Shown piece after piece: positions 10,311 through 18,402 of a stretch of 50,406 bases of DNA (position 1 is its first letter; the number at the start of each line of letters is the position of its first letter). Origin of the DNA: Pseudanabaena sp. UWO311 (lineage in GTDB: Bacteria; Cyanobacteriota; Cyanobacteriia; Pseudanabaenales; Pseudanabaenaceae); assembly GCF_006937785.1 (NCBI RefSeq), contig NZ_SJEE01000039.1:1-50406 (forward strand), in the 5' to 3' direction. The notes under the pieces were generated by a model. The model was not told where the DNA came from and made no database searches. It saw only the letters and a list, made by a program, of their open reading frames with translations. The translations under genes and the position numbers were made by a program.

Positions 10311-10410
10311 TGGACTTCCTATTTGTCTGCTTGATGCGATCGCCTTGGCACAGTTTTTGTGAAAGCTGGAGCAATTGTAAAACTTCTAAAAATTGCAAAC
10401 TAAACATCAT
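10294..10410 (-). CDS. Possible 38-codon leader ORF between riboswitch and unknown gene
   Basis: ATGATG preceded by GAGG five bases upstream opens a frame MMFSLQFLEVLQLLQLSQKL that continues for 38 codons and stops 17 bases inside the next gene. The good ribosome-binding site and overlap suggest translational coupling, or a leader peptide. It could equally be the 5' part of a frameshifted longer gene. No family is recognised. Confidence 0.35.
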   Translation of the reverse strand: MMFSLQFLEVLQLLQLSQKLCQGDRIKQTNRKSNAARS

Positions 10411-10464
10411 CTATACCTCGCAGATGAAAAAGTGTAGGTTTGTGAATCTTAAAAAGAGCCACTT

Positions 10465-10590
10465 TACGATCGGCGGGCATCCTGACTTAGAGATTGATGC
10501 ATCTCATCACAGTTGCGGGACAGCGCTGGGTTTACACCAAACTTTCCCCGTTTCCTCCAACGGCTGTTACCCGTTGGAACCGAACGATAG
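10465..10590 (-). promoter_or_regulatory. Cobalamin (adenosylcobalamin-class) riboswitch
   Basis: Read on the minus strand, the conserved B12-element blocks occur in order: a CGGTTCC stem region, GGGGAA, GGTGTAAACC, GCTGTCCCGCAACTGTGA and AGTCAGGATGCCCGCC. The last two are the signature of the receptor core and P1 closing end. The ends are approximate. A TACAAT -10-like box lies just upstream at about 10598-10603. A possible expression platform is AAAGTG pairing with CACTTTTT about 30 bases downstream of the aptamer. It reads toward the 38-codon ORF and the 155-residue unknown protein. Confidence 0.92.
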
Positions 10591-10615
10591 TCTCTTCATT
10601 GTAGGACATAAACTC

Positions 10616-10658
10616 AAAAAAGAGAAAGGCAGCGCAAAGCGCCGCCTTTCTCTTTTTT
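10616..10658 (-). terminator. Hairpin terminator after the decarboxylase gene
   Basis: Arms AAAAAAGAGAAAGGC and complement surround GCGC-AAA-GCGC. One core position is A opposite C on the plus strand but G-U on the minus strand. It immediately follows the minus-strand decarboxylase stop and ends in a T-run in that direction, separating it from the riboswitch transcript. Confidence 0.85.
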
Positions 10659-10662
10659 TGGT

Positions 10663-12087
10663 TTACTGTACAACTAAAATTGTTTTGAGGCTGTCATCGC
10701 TTGCCCCATTAATAACACCGCCCGATCGCAAAATAGCTTGCAACATTTCCACGACCTCGAACGTGATTTCTTCACCAATACAAACTAGAGGAATCCCTGG
10801 AGGATAAGGACAAAGAGATTCAGCACTAACTCTCCCGATCGAATTATCAATAGAAATGCGATCGCATTTCCCCAAATACACCTCACGCGGAGTCAAACCA
10901 GATTGATAATTCGTAATTCGTAATTCATAATTCGTAATTAATTCTTCCTTTTTCCCTTTTCCTTTTTCCTTAACAAGCCGTTGGAATCCATTCACTAGCC
11001 GATCAATATCATCGTGGGTATTGCCAAAACTGAGACTAAATACTAATTGCGATCTGGTGGGCATTTCTGCCATTACATCTAATTGGGAATACAAATATTC
11101 ATCAGCTTCAAAGCCTGTAATACTTATGCAATCAGTCATTACTGTAAGGCGAGTATCGTCAAGTGTGGGAACTTCTATTTGACTAAAGGTTCGTAAATTA
11201 GGAATTTGATTTAATTGCGATCGCGCTGATTTAGCTAAGCCCAATGTGTAAGCTAAGAGTTCTTTGCCATTTACTGCCAGTTGTCGCCGCGCCACATCCA
11301 GAGAAATCATAAGCAATAGACTAGGGCTGCTCGATCGCAATATTTGCAAAGCGCTATCTACCTGTTCGGCTGCGATGCGATCGCCTTGCAGATGCAAAAT
11401 TGAAGACTGGGTGAGACTACCTGCGACTTTGTGTGTGGACTGTACAACTAGGTCGGCTCCTGCTTGCAATGCCGAATTTGGTAGATCAGGATGAAAACCT
11501 AAATGCGCTCCGTGAGCAGCATCAACTAATAAGGGAACATTAAAAGAATGGGCGATCGTTACCATTTTTTGCAATTCGCCACAAACTCCAAAATAATTGG
11601 GGCTAACTAGCATCACTGCTTTCGCATCAGAATGCAGGTTCAGGAATAATTCTAAGGTTGTAGGACTCACACCCAAGTCCAAATCAAATTCTGGCAGATA
11701 GTCAGTGGGCAAATATACAGGAGTAGCGCCATTAATAACTAGTCCTGCGATCGCCGCTTTGTGACAGTTTCGCCCAATTAAAATCTTGTCTCCCTGCTGA
11801 CAAGTTGCCAATAGCATTGCTTGTACACCACAAGTAGAGCCATTGGTTAGGAACCATACGCGATCGCTACCATAAGCATCAGCAGCCAGTGCTTCGGCTT
11901 CTGCGATCGGTTTTGCGAGATCAGGCAATTCTGGCAAATCTAGGCGAAAAATATTTTCACCCATGATTGACATAAATTCGCGATCAATCCCTTGACCGCG
12001 TTTATGTCCTGGCATATAAAACGGCGCATGATCAATATCTAGATATCGCTGCGCCGCTTCTAATAATGGAACTGAATTTTGATTCAA
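10663..12087 (-). CDS. Orn/Lys/Arg decarboxylase-family PLP enzyme
   Basis: A fold-type I PLP decarboxylase of the short cyanobacterial/Bacillus SpeA-like kind. HAPFYMPGHKRG (residues 20-31), VDAAHGAHLGF (188-198, cofactor Asp and stacking His) and the Schiff-base lysine STHK (K220) are all present. Substrate could be arginine, lysine or ornithine and cannot be told from sequence. Residues about 373-395 (KEKGKGKKEELITNYELRIT and following NYQ) are foreign: they are encoded by the heptamer element also found inside modBC, inserted in frame between the large and C-terminal domains. The apparent start is TTG; the conserved N-terminus begins almost immediately. Confidence 0.88.
   Translation of the reverse strand: MNQNSVPLLEAAQRYLDIDHAPFYMPGHKRGQGIDREFMSIMGENIFRLDLPELPDLAKPIAEAEALAADAYGSDRVWFLTNGSTCGVQAMLLATCQQGDKILIGRNCHKAAIAGLVINGATPVYLPTDYLPEFDLDLGVSPTTLELFLNLHSDAKAVMLVSPNYFGVCGELQKMVTIAHSFNVPLLVDAAHGAHLGFHPDLPNSALQAGADLVVQSTHKVAGSLTQSSILHLQGDRIAAEQVDSALQILRSSSPSLLLMISLDVARRQLAVNGKELLAYTLGLAKSARSQLNQIPNLRTFSQIEVPTLDDTRLTVMTDCISITGFEADEYLYSQLDVMAEMPTRSQLVFSLSFGNTHDDIDRLVNGFQRLVKEKGKGKKEELITNYELRITNYQSGLTPREVYLGKCDRISIDNSIGRVSAESLCPYPPGIPLVCIGEEITFEVVEMLQAILRSGGVINGASDDSLKTILVVQ
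10903..10971 (-). repeat. In-frame heptamer-repeat element inside the decarboxylase gene
   Basis: On the coding strand a purine run of AAAAAGG-like heptamers is followed by four AATTACG-like heptamers. The same composite occurs at 34433-34505. It is translated as a charged linker ending in NYELRITNYQ. The opposite orientation would contain TAA in every frame. Confidence 0.85.
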
Positions 12088-12107
12088 GGTCTACTTAGGT
12101 GATTTAA

Positions 12108-12216
12108 AATTTACCCCACCCTAGCCCTCCCCTTGCAAAGGGGAGGGAACAAGATTTCTAGTTTTCCCCCTTTGCAAGGGGGAATTAAAGGGGGTAAGTC
12201 CGACTTATTTCTAGAA
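12108..12216. repeat. Dispersed GC-rich inverted repeat
   Basis: Two hairpins, CTCCCCTTGCAAAGGGGAG and CCCCCTTTGCAAGGGGG, are nested inside outer arms TACCCC and GGGGTA. It fills the gap between the start of the decarboxylase gene and the end of the sulfite reductase gene. Similar runs are, to my knowledge, common dispersed repeats in cyanobacterial genomes. Confidence 0.7.
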
Positions 12217-12244
12217 GAAGGGAGATTTTTTACAAGAAACCTTC

Positions 12245-14170
12245 TTATTCCAAATACTTTTCCAAAGCGGTTTCGACAAGATCCTTCATCGAAGCGCCCT
12301 TTTCTTCAACAGCCTTTTTGAGCATCTCATAGGACTTCGCCGAAAGAGTGACGCGATGACGGACATCTTTGCGCTTGCCTTTAGATTCGTTTTCGTCAAG
12401 TTCTGACACATAGGATTCTGCAAACTTTCGCAAATCTTCATTGCCCTTACGATCGCAAAAATCACCAAACCCTTCGCCATCTGTGCGTTCATTTTTGAAA
12501 TAAACAAATAGCGGCTCTAAACCTTTCTCCAGATTATTAATATGCAAGCGTTGTACATAGGGCTGGGCTAAGCGTGTTGAGTCAAAGCTACCACCCAACC
12601 AAACTTGGTATTCATCAACAGCGCTACCAACAAAGGCAAGTTCAGCCATGTATGGGCGAGCACAACCATTGGGGCAACCTGTCATGCGGGTGACAAAGGT
12701 TTCTTGATCTAATCCCAAACGTACTAATAGCTTACGAATTCTCGCTAATACACTTGGCAAGGCACGTTCTGACTCAGCGATCGCTAGTCCGCAAGTGGGA
12801 AATGCGGGACAAGCCATGGAGTAACGCACTAGCGAATCAATTTTGTCAGGAGCCAGCACATGACAGCGATCGAGAATCTTTTGAATCTCCTCTTTTTCAT
12901 CAGCGGCGATTTCGGTAATCAGCAAATTGTGGTTGGGAGTCAACACAAAATCATGGTGAAACTTTTCGCAGATCTCGCTTAGAGCCGTTTTTAGCTGCAA
13001 ATCTTCGCGATCGCTTACCCGACCATTTTCAATTGAGACTCCTACAAAATACTTACCATCACCTTGCTCATGCCAGCCAAGATAATCCTGATATTTAAAA
13101 TCTGGTAAAGATCGCGCAGGTGCTAGTTCCGTGGGGTAATATTCTCGCAAAACATGCTTGAATTTTTCCACTCCCCACTCATGCAAAATATGCTTGAAGC
13201 GAGAATGACGACGATTGTGGCGATCGCCAAAGTCACGTTGTAAGGAAACGATCGCCTTAATCACATCATAAATCTTGGCGACAGGGACAAAGCCAATGCT
13301 GTCAGCCATTCTAACAATGGTGGCATCGTTATTGTGGGCGCGTCCTAAACCACCACCGACATAGACATTAAAGCCTTCTAGCTCTTTTTGATCATTAGTA
13401 ATCACCACTAATGCCAGATCGTTGGTATAGAGATCGACTGAGTTATCACCAGCCACAGCGATCGCAATCTTAAACTTGCGTGGTAGATACTGCACACCAT
13501 AAATAGGCTCAATATCACTGATATTAGTTTTAGCAGTCCCCGCGCCCTGACGATTTCTCGCTTCGGTTACTTCTGGAGATTCGGAAGAAGTAACCGCTAC
13601 TTCACCATCAAGCCAAATATCGTAATAGGCTCCAGCTTGTGGAGCAAGTAAATCCGCAATTTTAAAAGCGTATTCGCGAGCATAGGCATACTCAGGTTTA
13701 TTTTTAAAAGGAGCGGATGGAGCCATCACGTTACGATTGATGTCGCCACAAGCGCCTACAGTGGAGCCCATATTTCTAGTGATATCAGCAATCACCGTTT
13801 TTAGATTTTCTTTGAGAATGCCGTGAATCTGAAAGCCTTGGCGTGTTGTAGCCCTCAAAGTATGGTTGCCATACTTATCACAGAGTTTATCTAAAGCAGA
13901 ATACAACTGCCAAGGAATTATCCCGCCTGGGCTACGGGTACGCAACATCATGCTGTATTGAGCTTCTTCGCCTTTAGTCTTGTTCTTTTCAAAATCGCGT
14001 TCTTTTTGTTGATAGGAACCATGAAATTTCAGGATTTGTATACCATCCTGGCTGAAAAAAGGATTGCCATCATTTAGCTCAGTGTTGATAGGACCTCGCA
14101 AAAAGTTGCTTTTTTGCTTAAGGACTTCAACCTTTGATACTTTTACAGGATTTGTCAAAGTGTTTGTCAT
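12245..14170 (-). CDS. sir: Ferredoxin-dependent sulfite reductase with extra C-terminal tail
   Basis: Reduces sulfite to sulfide with six electrons from ferredoxin, using siroheme and a 4Fe-4S cluster. CGDINRNVMAP, the first cysteine pair CPAFPTC and the second TGCPNGC (cluster and siroheme ligands) are present, and the order of the two half-domains is normal. The last 42 or so residues (about 600-641) are unusual: RHRVTLSAKSYEMLKKAVEE followed by KGASMKDLVETALEKYLE looks like a ribbon-helix-helix-type fold rather than part of the reductase. Nitrite reductase is excluded because the family-specific segments fit SiR. It is a single gene with an intergenic hairpin cluster on its upstream side. 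Confidence 0.93.
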   Translation of the reverse strand: MTNTLTNPVKVSKVEVLKQKSNFLRGPINTELNDGNPFFSQDGIQILKFHGSYQQKERDFEKNKTKGEEAQYSMMLRTRSPGGIIPWQLYSALDKLCDKYGNHTLRATTRQGFQIHGILKENLKTVIADITRNMGSTVGACGDINRNVMAPSAPFKNKPEYAYAREYAFKIADLLAPQAGAYYDIWLDGEVAVTSSESPEVTEARNRQGAGTAKTNISDIEPIYGVQYLPRKFKIAIAVAGDNSVDLYTNDLALVVITNDQKELEGFNVYVGGGLGRAHNNDATIVRMADSIGFVPVAKIYDVIKAIVSLQRDFGDRHNRRHSRFKHILHEWGVEKFKHVLREYYPTELAPARSLPDFKYQDYLGWHEQGDGKYFVGVSIENGRVSDREDLQLKTALSEICEKFHHDFVLTPNHNLLITEIAADEKEEIQKILDRCHVLAPDKIDSLVRYSMACPAFPTCGLAIAESERALPSVLARIRKLLVRLGLDQETFVTRMTGCPNGCARPYMAELAFVGSAVDEYQVWLGGSFDSTRLAQPYVQRLHINNLEKGLEPLFVYFKNERTDGEGFGDFCDRKGNEDLRKFAESYVSELDENESKGKRKDVRHRVTLSAKSYEMLKKAVEEKGASMKDLVETALEKYLE

Positions 14171-14237
14171 GGTTCAACTATCGAAACTTCGTATATTTTT
14201 AGTTTTTGCGCCCCACCATTATACCCCGATAACCCTA

Positions 14238-14440
14238 TCGGAATTAGGATGAACTTTACAAAAAGAAAAGGCGGCACAATGTGCCGCCTTTTCTTTTGGG
14301 GTCGGAATTAAGATGAGTTTTACCTAAAAAAGCAAAAGGCTAGAAAATAATATGCCGCCTTTTCTTTTGGGTTCGGAATTAAGATGAGCTTTACTTAAAG
14401 CAAAAGGCTAGAAAATAATATGCTGCCTTTTGTTTGAGAT
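14238..14440 (-). repeat. Tandem triplication of a terminator-containing unit
   Basis: The phrase TCGGAATTA(A/G)GATGA starts at 14238, 14302 and 14373 and each unit ends in (C/T)GCCTTTT(C/G)TTTTG-like sequence, giving units of about 64-71 bp. The first copy holds an intact 17-bp hairpin (14261-14297); in the other two the left arm has decayed to GCAAAAGGC. It lies just after the end of the amt gene on the minus strand. Confidence 0.8.
14261..14297 (-). terminator. Hairpin with GCGGCAC-AAT-GTGCCGC core
   Basis: A perfect 17-bp stem with AAAAGAAAAG outer arm and T-rich complement. It is about 150 bp downstream of the minus-strand amt stop and just upstream of sir; the nearer, decayed repeat copies have lost the stem. 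Confidence 0.7.
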
Positions 14441-14450
14441 TTAGCAAAGC

Positions 14451-15983
14451 TTATTCGCTTTCTTTACTAAAACCAGAATATGCTTCCATACCATGTTCAG
14501 ATATATCGAGACCCTTGAACTCTTCTTCAGCCTCGACACGAATACCACCAGTAATCAGGGAAATTGCGTACCAAGCGATAAAGCTAAAAGCAACAGTAAA
14601 ACCACCAACAGCAGCAACACCAATCAATTGATAAAGGAGCTGGTCAAAGCCACCGCCAAACAATAGACCAGCTTTGGGCCCAGCACCAGCTTGTAGAATG
14701 TAACCACCGCCAATGTCTGTTTTTTGTCCAACGGCAAATAAACCAACTGCTAGAGTGCCCCAAATACCGCAGCATAGGTGAACTGAAGTAGCACCTACTG
14801 GATCGTCAATTTTTAGACCATCAAAGAATCCAACTGCGAATACAACAATTACGCCACCGATCGCACCAATGATAATTGAGCTAGGTAGGGTGATCCAAGC
14901 ACAAGAAGCAGTTACAGAGACTAATCCAGCCAAAATACCGTTAACAATCATCGATAGGTCAGGCTTACCAAGATACAGCCAAGCCACAATAGTTGCAGCA
15001 ATGCCACCTGCGGAAGCACCCATGTTAGTCGTCAAGGCAATGTGAGAAATCAAACGACCGTCAGCTGACATGGTAGAACCTGGGTTGAATCCGAACCAGC
15101 CTAACCATAGAATCAAACAACCCAAAGTCGCAAGACCCATATTATGTCCAGGGATGGCACGATTTTTGCCATCTTCGCCGTATCGCCCAATGCGTGGACC
15201 AAGGACGGCTGCGCCAATAAGCGCTGCCCAGCCACCTACAGAGTGAACGACTGTAGAACCAGCAAAATCAAAGAAGCTACCTGTGGTTGCACCTGAAGCA
15301 TCCTTGGCTATGTTGGCTAACCAGCCACCACCCCAGATCCAATGACCTGTGATCGCATAGGCGACACCAACCAAAACAAAGCTAAACAGCAAGAACGAAA
15401 CAAACTTAATACGCTCAGCGACTGCACCTGAAACAATCGTTGCAGCTGTTCCAGCAAATACTAACTGGAACAAGAACTTAGCTTCTAGTGGTACTCCTGT
15501 CCAGCTAAGCCCAGGGAAGTCACCCTTATAATCCGCAAGCGTAGCAGGACTATTGTCTGTACCATTTAGGAAAAATCCTTTGGAGCCAATAAAGGCATTA
15601 CCACCATTGTCACCGTACATGAAGGCAAAACCGATCGCCCAGTAAGCAATGGTAGCGATCGCAAATACGATTAAGTTCTTGGTGAGAATGTTAACCGCAT
15701 TTTTGCGGCGACAAAAGCCAGACTCCACCAGAGCGAAGCCTGCATTCATAAAAAATACTAGAAATGCCGCTATAACTACCCAAAGAGTATCTAAACCAAC
15801 TTTGAGAGCAGCAACGTTTGCCTGAACTTTATCAGCAGTTAGAGGTTCAGGAGTAGGCGCAGCAGTTTGAGCAGTGGCTGCATACACCCAAAAAACACCG
15901 ATTATTGCAGCTAGAGGTACACAAGCAGTCCAATTCACTGAACTTTTGAGCCTCTTTCTGTGATTTGACTTATAAACCAACAC
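14451..15983 (-). CDS. amt: Ammonium transporter (Amt family), copy 1
   Basis: An integral membrane ammonium channel/transporter with about 11-12 membrane segments. Amt signatures are clear: an [14 protein letters not shown] first pore segment, [26 protein letters not shown] and [17 protein letters not shown] with the second pore histidine. An N-terminal hydrophobic stretch ending in ATAQTAAP is a probable signal peptide. I place the start at GTG 15983 because GAGGAG lies nine bases upstream; a GTG at 16013 has no such site. An NtcA-type box lies upstream at 16072-16085. The neighbouring second amt gene suggests local duplication with specialisation. Confidence 0.93.
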   Translation of the reverse strand: MLVYKSNHRKRLKSSVNWTACVPLAAIIGVFWVYAATAQTAAPTPEPLTADKVQANVAALKVGLDTLWVVIAAFLVFFMNAGFALVESGFCRRKNAVNILTKNLIVFAIATIAYWAIGFAFMYGDNGGNAFIGSKGFFLNGTDNSPATLADYKGDFPGLSWTGVPLEAKFLFQLVFAGTAATIVSGAVAERIKFVSFLLFSFVLVGVAYAITGHWIWGGGWLANIAKDASGATTGSFFDFAGSTVVHSVGGWAALIGAAVLGPRIGRYGEDGKNRAIPGHNMGLATLGCLILWLGWFGFNPGSTMSADGRLISHIALTTNMGASAGGIAATIVAWLYLGKPDLSMIVNGILAGLVSVTASCAWITLPSSIIIGAIGGVIVVFAVGFFDGLKIDDPVGATSVHLCCGIWGTLAVGLFAVGQKTDIGGGYILQAGAGPKAGLLFGGGFDQLLYQLIGVAAVGGFTVAFSFIAWYAISLITGGIRVEAEEEFKGLDISEHGMEAYSGFSKESE

Positions 15984-16071
15984 CTTAGAGTTCTCCTCGT
16001 TGAAGTAATGCACCCATGCAAACGCAAAGATCTATTACATTCATGACATCAGATTCAAGTAGGTAGACTTT

Positions 16072-16085
16072 GTATAAACCTATAC
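16072..16085 (-). promoter_or_regulatory. NtcA-type binding site upstream of amt copy 1
   Basis: On the minus strand the sequence is GTATAGGTTTATAC, an exact GTA-N8-TAC palindrome, the consensus for the cyanobacterial nitrogen regulator NtcA. A class II promoter would put the transcription start about 41 bases from its centre, near 16037, which leaves a leader of sensible length before the start at 15983. The -10 box is not a good TAN3T match, so activity is inferred. Confidence 0.65.
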
Positions 16086-16204
16086 ATTTCGACCTATAAC
16101 CATCATTTCAAGGCAAAAAACAACAACGAAAAAAACTAATGCAAATCATAGAGGTGTTGCAGAGATATCGATTATCGATGAATCGACAGCTTTTTTTATG
16201 ATAT

Positions 16205-16245
16205 TCAAGAAAAAAGGCGACGCATAGCGCCGCCTTTTTTCTTGA
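16205..16245 (-). terminator. Hairpin terminator after amt copy 2
   Basis: TCAAGAAAAAAGGCG and its complement surround CGC-ATA-GCG. The single non-pairing position is A opposite C on plus but G-U on minus, matching the direction of the gene that ends at 16275. A T-run follows in that direction. Confidence 0.8.
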
Positions 16246-16274
16246 GATTAGTTTACCTTTAAAGATAAAAGATT

Positions 16275-17864
16275 TTATCCTTCGGAAGAACTTTGACCGA
16301 AGAACACACTAGAGCCGAAGTCGCTACCATAACCCTCTTCACCATGAACAGGTAAGTCAATACCTTGCTCTTCGATAGAAGGGGCAACTCTCAAGTCCAT
16401 AAATAGTTTTAAGACTTGCAGAATGATGAATGTGGCTATGGCTGCAAACACGTAGGTAGTAGCAACACCAGCTAACTGAATTAATATTTGGTTAGCGTTG
16501 CCATCTAAAAGACCAAGGTTGATATCAGCACCCTTAGCATCTTTCATTAGATTTGCCGTTTTGGTTGCAAATACACCAGTTAGAATGGCTCCAACAGTTC
16601 CGCCAACACCGTGCACTGAGAAAGTATCGAGAGAGTCATCAAACTTGAACTTAGCACGCAAACTCACAGCGGTAAAACAGCATACTGCTGTAATTGATCC
16701 AATCAAAATCGCACCAATGGGAGTGACAAAACCCGCCGCAGGTGTGATACCAACCAGTCCAGCTAGAAATCCGCTAGCAATACCAACCGCAGTTGGCTTA
16801 CCACGCAACACCCATTCAACCAATAGCCACGTCAAGCCACCAGACGAAGTTGCAACTGTAGTAGCTACAAAAGCAACAGACGCGATCGGTCCGGCACTAA
16901 GAGCGCTACCTGCGTTAAAGCCAAACCATCCAAACCAGAGCAGTCCAATACCTAGTAGCACATAGGGGACGTTGTGGGGAGTATGTGGTTTAGTGGCAAA
17001 ATCCTTACGAGAACCAACCACCAAAACGGCTACAACCGCAGCAACACCAGAGCTAATATGCACAACCGTGCCACCAGCAAAGTCTAATGCACCCATTTCG
17101 CCTAAGAACCCACGTCCCCAGACCATATGGGCGAGAGGTGAGTAAACAAAGGTAGACCAAAGGAGAATGAACCAGAAATAAGCTTTGAAGCTCATGCGCT
17201 CAACGATCGCACCAGAAATCAAAGCTGGTGTGATGATCGCAAACATCATCTGGTAAACCATGAATACGGCATGGGGAATTGTACCAGCGTAACCAATAGG
17301 ATCAGGTGCATCAAACTTGACTCCATTGAGAAATAACCAATCAAATCCACCAATAAACTTTTCTAGCCCCTGCCCAAAAGTACCCTTAGCTACTTCAGCA
17401 GTTACATCAAAGGCTAGACTATATCCCCAGAGTACCCAAGTGACACCGACTACAGCCATGAGTAACAAGCTCATCATCATCGTGTTTAGTACGTTGCGTG
17501 TACGGACTAAACCGCCGTAGAAAAAGGCAAGCCCAGGAGTCATCAGCAATACGAGAGCCGCCGCTACCAACATAAATGCAGTATCACCTGAGTTAATTGG
17601 CGAAGCCGCTGGAGCTGGTGCGAGAAGCTTGTCAAGTGCTTCCTTTTGCTCTTTGGTTAGAGTTACAACGTCACCACTTGCTGGAGCGGATGTCGGGGAC
17701 GGAGCAACACTGGGAGAAGGACTCGCTGTAGCCGCAGGGGAGGTTGTTGTTGGGCTAGCTGTAGGAGAAGGAGAAGTAGTTGCTTGCGCCCAAGTCTGAC
17801 CTGTAAAAGGAAAACTCACCAACCACAGGACTAGCAACGAACTTAGAAGAAATTTTTTGATCAC
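16275..17864 (-). CDS. amt: Ammonium transporter (Amt family), copy 2
   Basis: Second Amt-family protein. It starts with MIKKFLLSSLLVLWLVSFPF and cleaves near TWAQA, followed by a long Thr/Ser/Pro/Ala linker (about residues 30-75) before the Amt core. FFYGGLVRTRNVLNTMMMS, WGRGFLGEMGALDFAGGTVVH, WFGWFGFNAGS and DSLDTFSVHGVGGTVG show the pore and twin-histidine regions. GTG 17864 is preferred as start because AGGA lies eight bases upstream and it gives a clean signal peptide; GTG 17900 is the alternative. It lies upstream of copy 1 with its own terminator between. Confidence 0.93.
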   Translation of the reverse strand: MIKKFLLSSLLVLWLVSFPFTGQTWAQATTSPSPTASPTTTSPAATASPSPSVAPSPTSAPASGDVVTLTKEQKEALDKLLAPAPAASPINSGDTAFMLVAAALVLLMTPGLAFFYGGLVRTRNVLNTMMMSLLLMAVVGVTWVLWGYSLAFDVTAEVAKGTFGQGLEKFIGGFDWLFLNGVKFDAPDPIGYAGTIPHAVFMVYQMMFAIITPALISGAIVERMSFKAYFWFILLWSTFVYSPLAHMVWGRGFLGEMGALDFAGGTVVHISSGVAAVVAVLVVGSRKDFATKPHTPHNVPYVLLGIGLLWFGWFGFNAGSALSAGPIASVAFVATTVATSSGGLTWLLVEWVLRGKPTAVGIASGFLAGLVGITPAAGFVTPIGAILIGSITAVCCFTAVSLRAKFKFDDSLDTFSVHGVGGTVGAILTGVFATKTANLMKDAKGADINLGLLDGNANQILIQLAGVATTYVFAAIATFIILQVLKLFMDLRVAPSIEEQGIDLPVHGEEGYGSDFGSSVFFGQSSSEG

Positions 17865-18042
17865 AGACTCTATCCTTTCACAAATTTTTCTTGTCTTCAC
17901 AATAAGGCGACATGAGTTTAGGTAAGCACCTTTTAAATAGCTCTAAAAGACCAATCTCTTATAGCGCTCACTAACTCATTTTTATAGTTACCATAGAGAA
18001 ATTATTCAAGAATGATTTCATCAAGTTATAAGTCTTCAATCT

Positions 18043-18056
18043 GTATTAGAAATCAC
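18043..18056 (-). promoter_or_regulatory. Possible weak NtcA-like site upstream of amt copy 2
   Basis: On the minus strand GTGATTTCTAATAC fits GTG-N8-TAC, one base from the NtcA consensus. It lies about 180 bp upstream of the start. Short degenerate sites occur by chance, so this is only a candidate. Confidence 0.3.
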
Positions 18057-18265
18057 ATTTTTGATTATGGAGGCAAGAAGATTATCAATAATGATAAGTA
18101 ACTATGCGCAATTAATTATGAAAATCAAAAACCTGTAGCACCTACTAAGTAGACATCACAGGCTACGGGGCTGGACTTTAAATTACGCCAAGATACCTAC
18201 TAAAATCATGAACGCAAGATAAAAACTGAAATTTAGCAGCAAAAATTAGAATATTCTGTACCTTT

Positions 18266-18310
18266 AAGCATTAATGCTGAACCCGAAAGGGTTACTTCGG
18301 TGCTCATTTT
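18266..18310. other. Possible structured RNA element in the amt-ctp gap
   Basis: Within the roughly 540-bp gap between the divergent amt and ctp genes, AGCATTAATGCT (a palindrome) is followed directly by AACCC-GAAA-GGGTT, a five-base-pair stem with a GNRA tetraloop, and then ACTTCGGTGCTC. I do not recognise a known riboswitch class. The rest of the gap holds no convincing gene. Confidence 0.3.
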
Positions 18311-18402
18311 GCTAATTTGATCACACGCTTAAAATCTCCTGTGCTAGAGTTGGTGTACTTTTAGATATATTCCTCACACACCTCACTTTTCAGGAAGTTG
18401 AC

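Noticed and set aside
10310-10807. A plus-strand frame of 165 codons
   Set aside because: It runs antisense through the cobalamin riboswitch, the hairpin and the decarboxylase end; composition is like a shadow frame.
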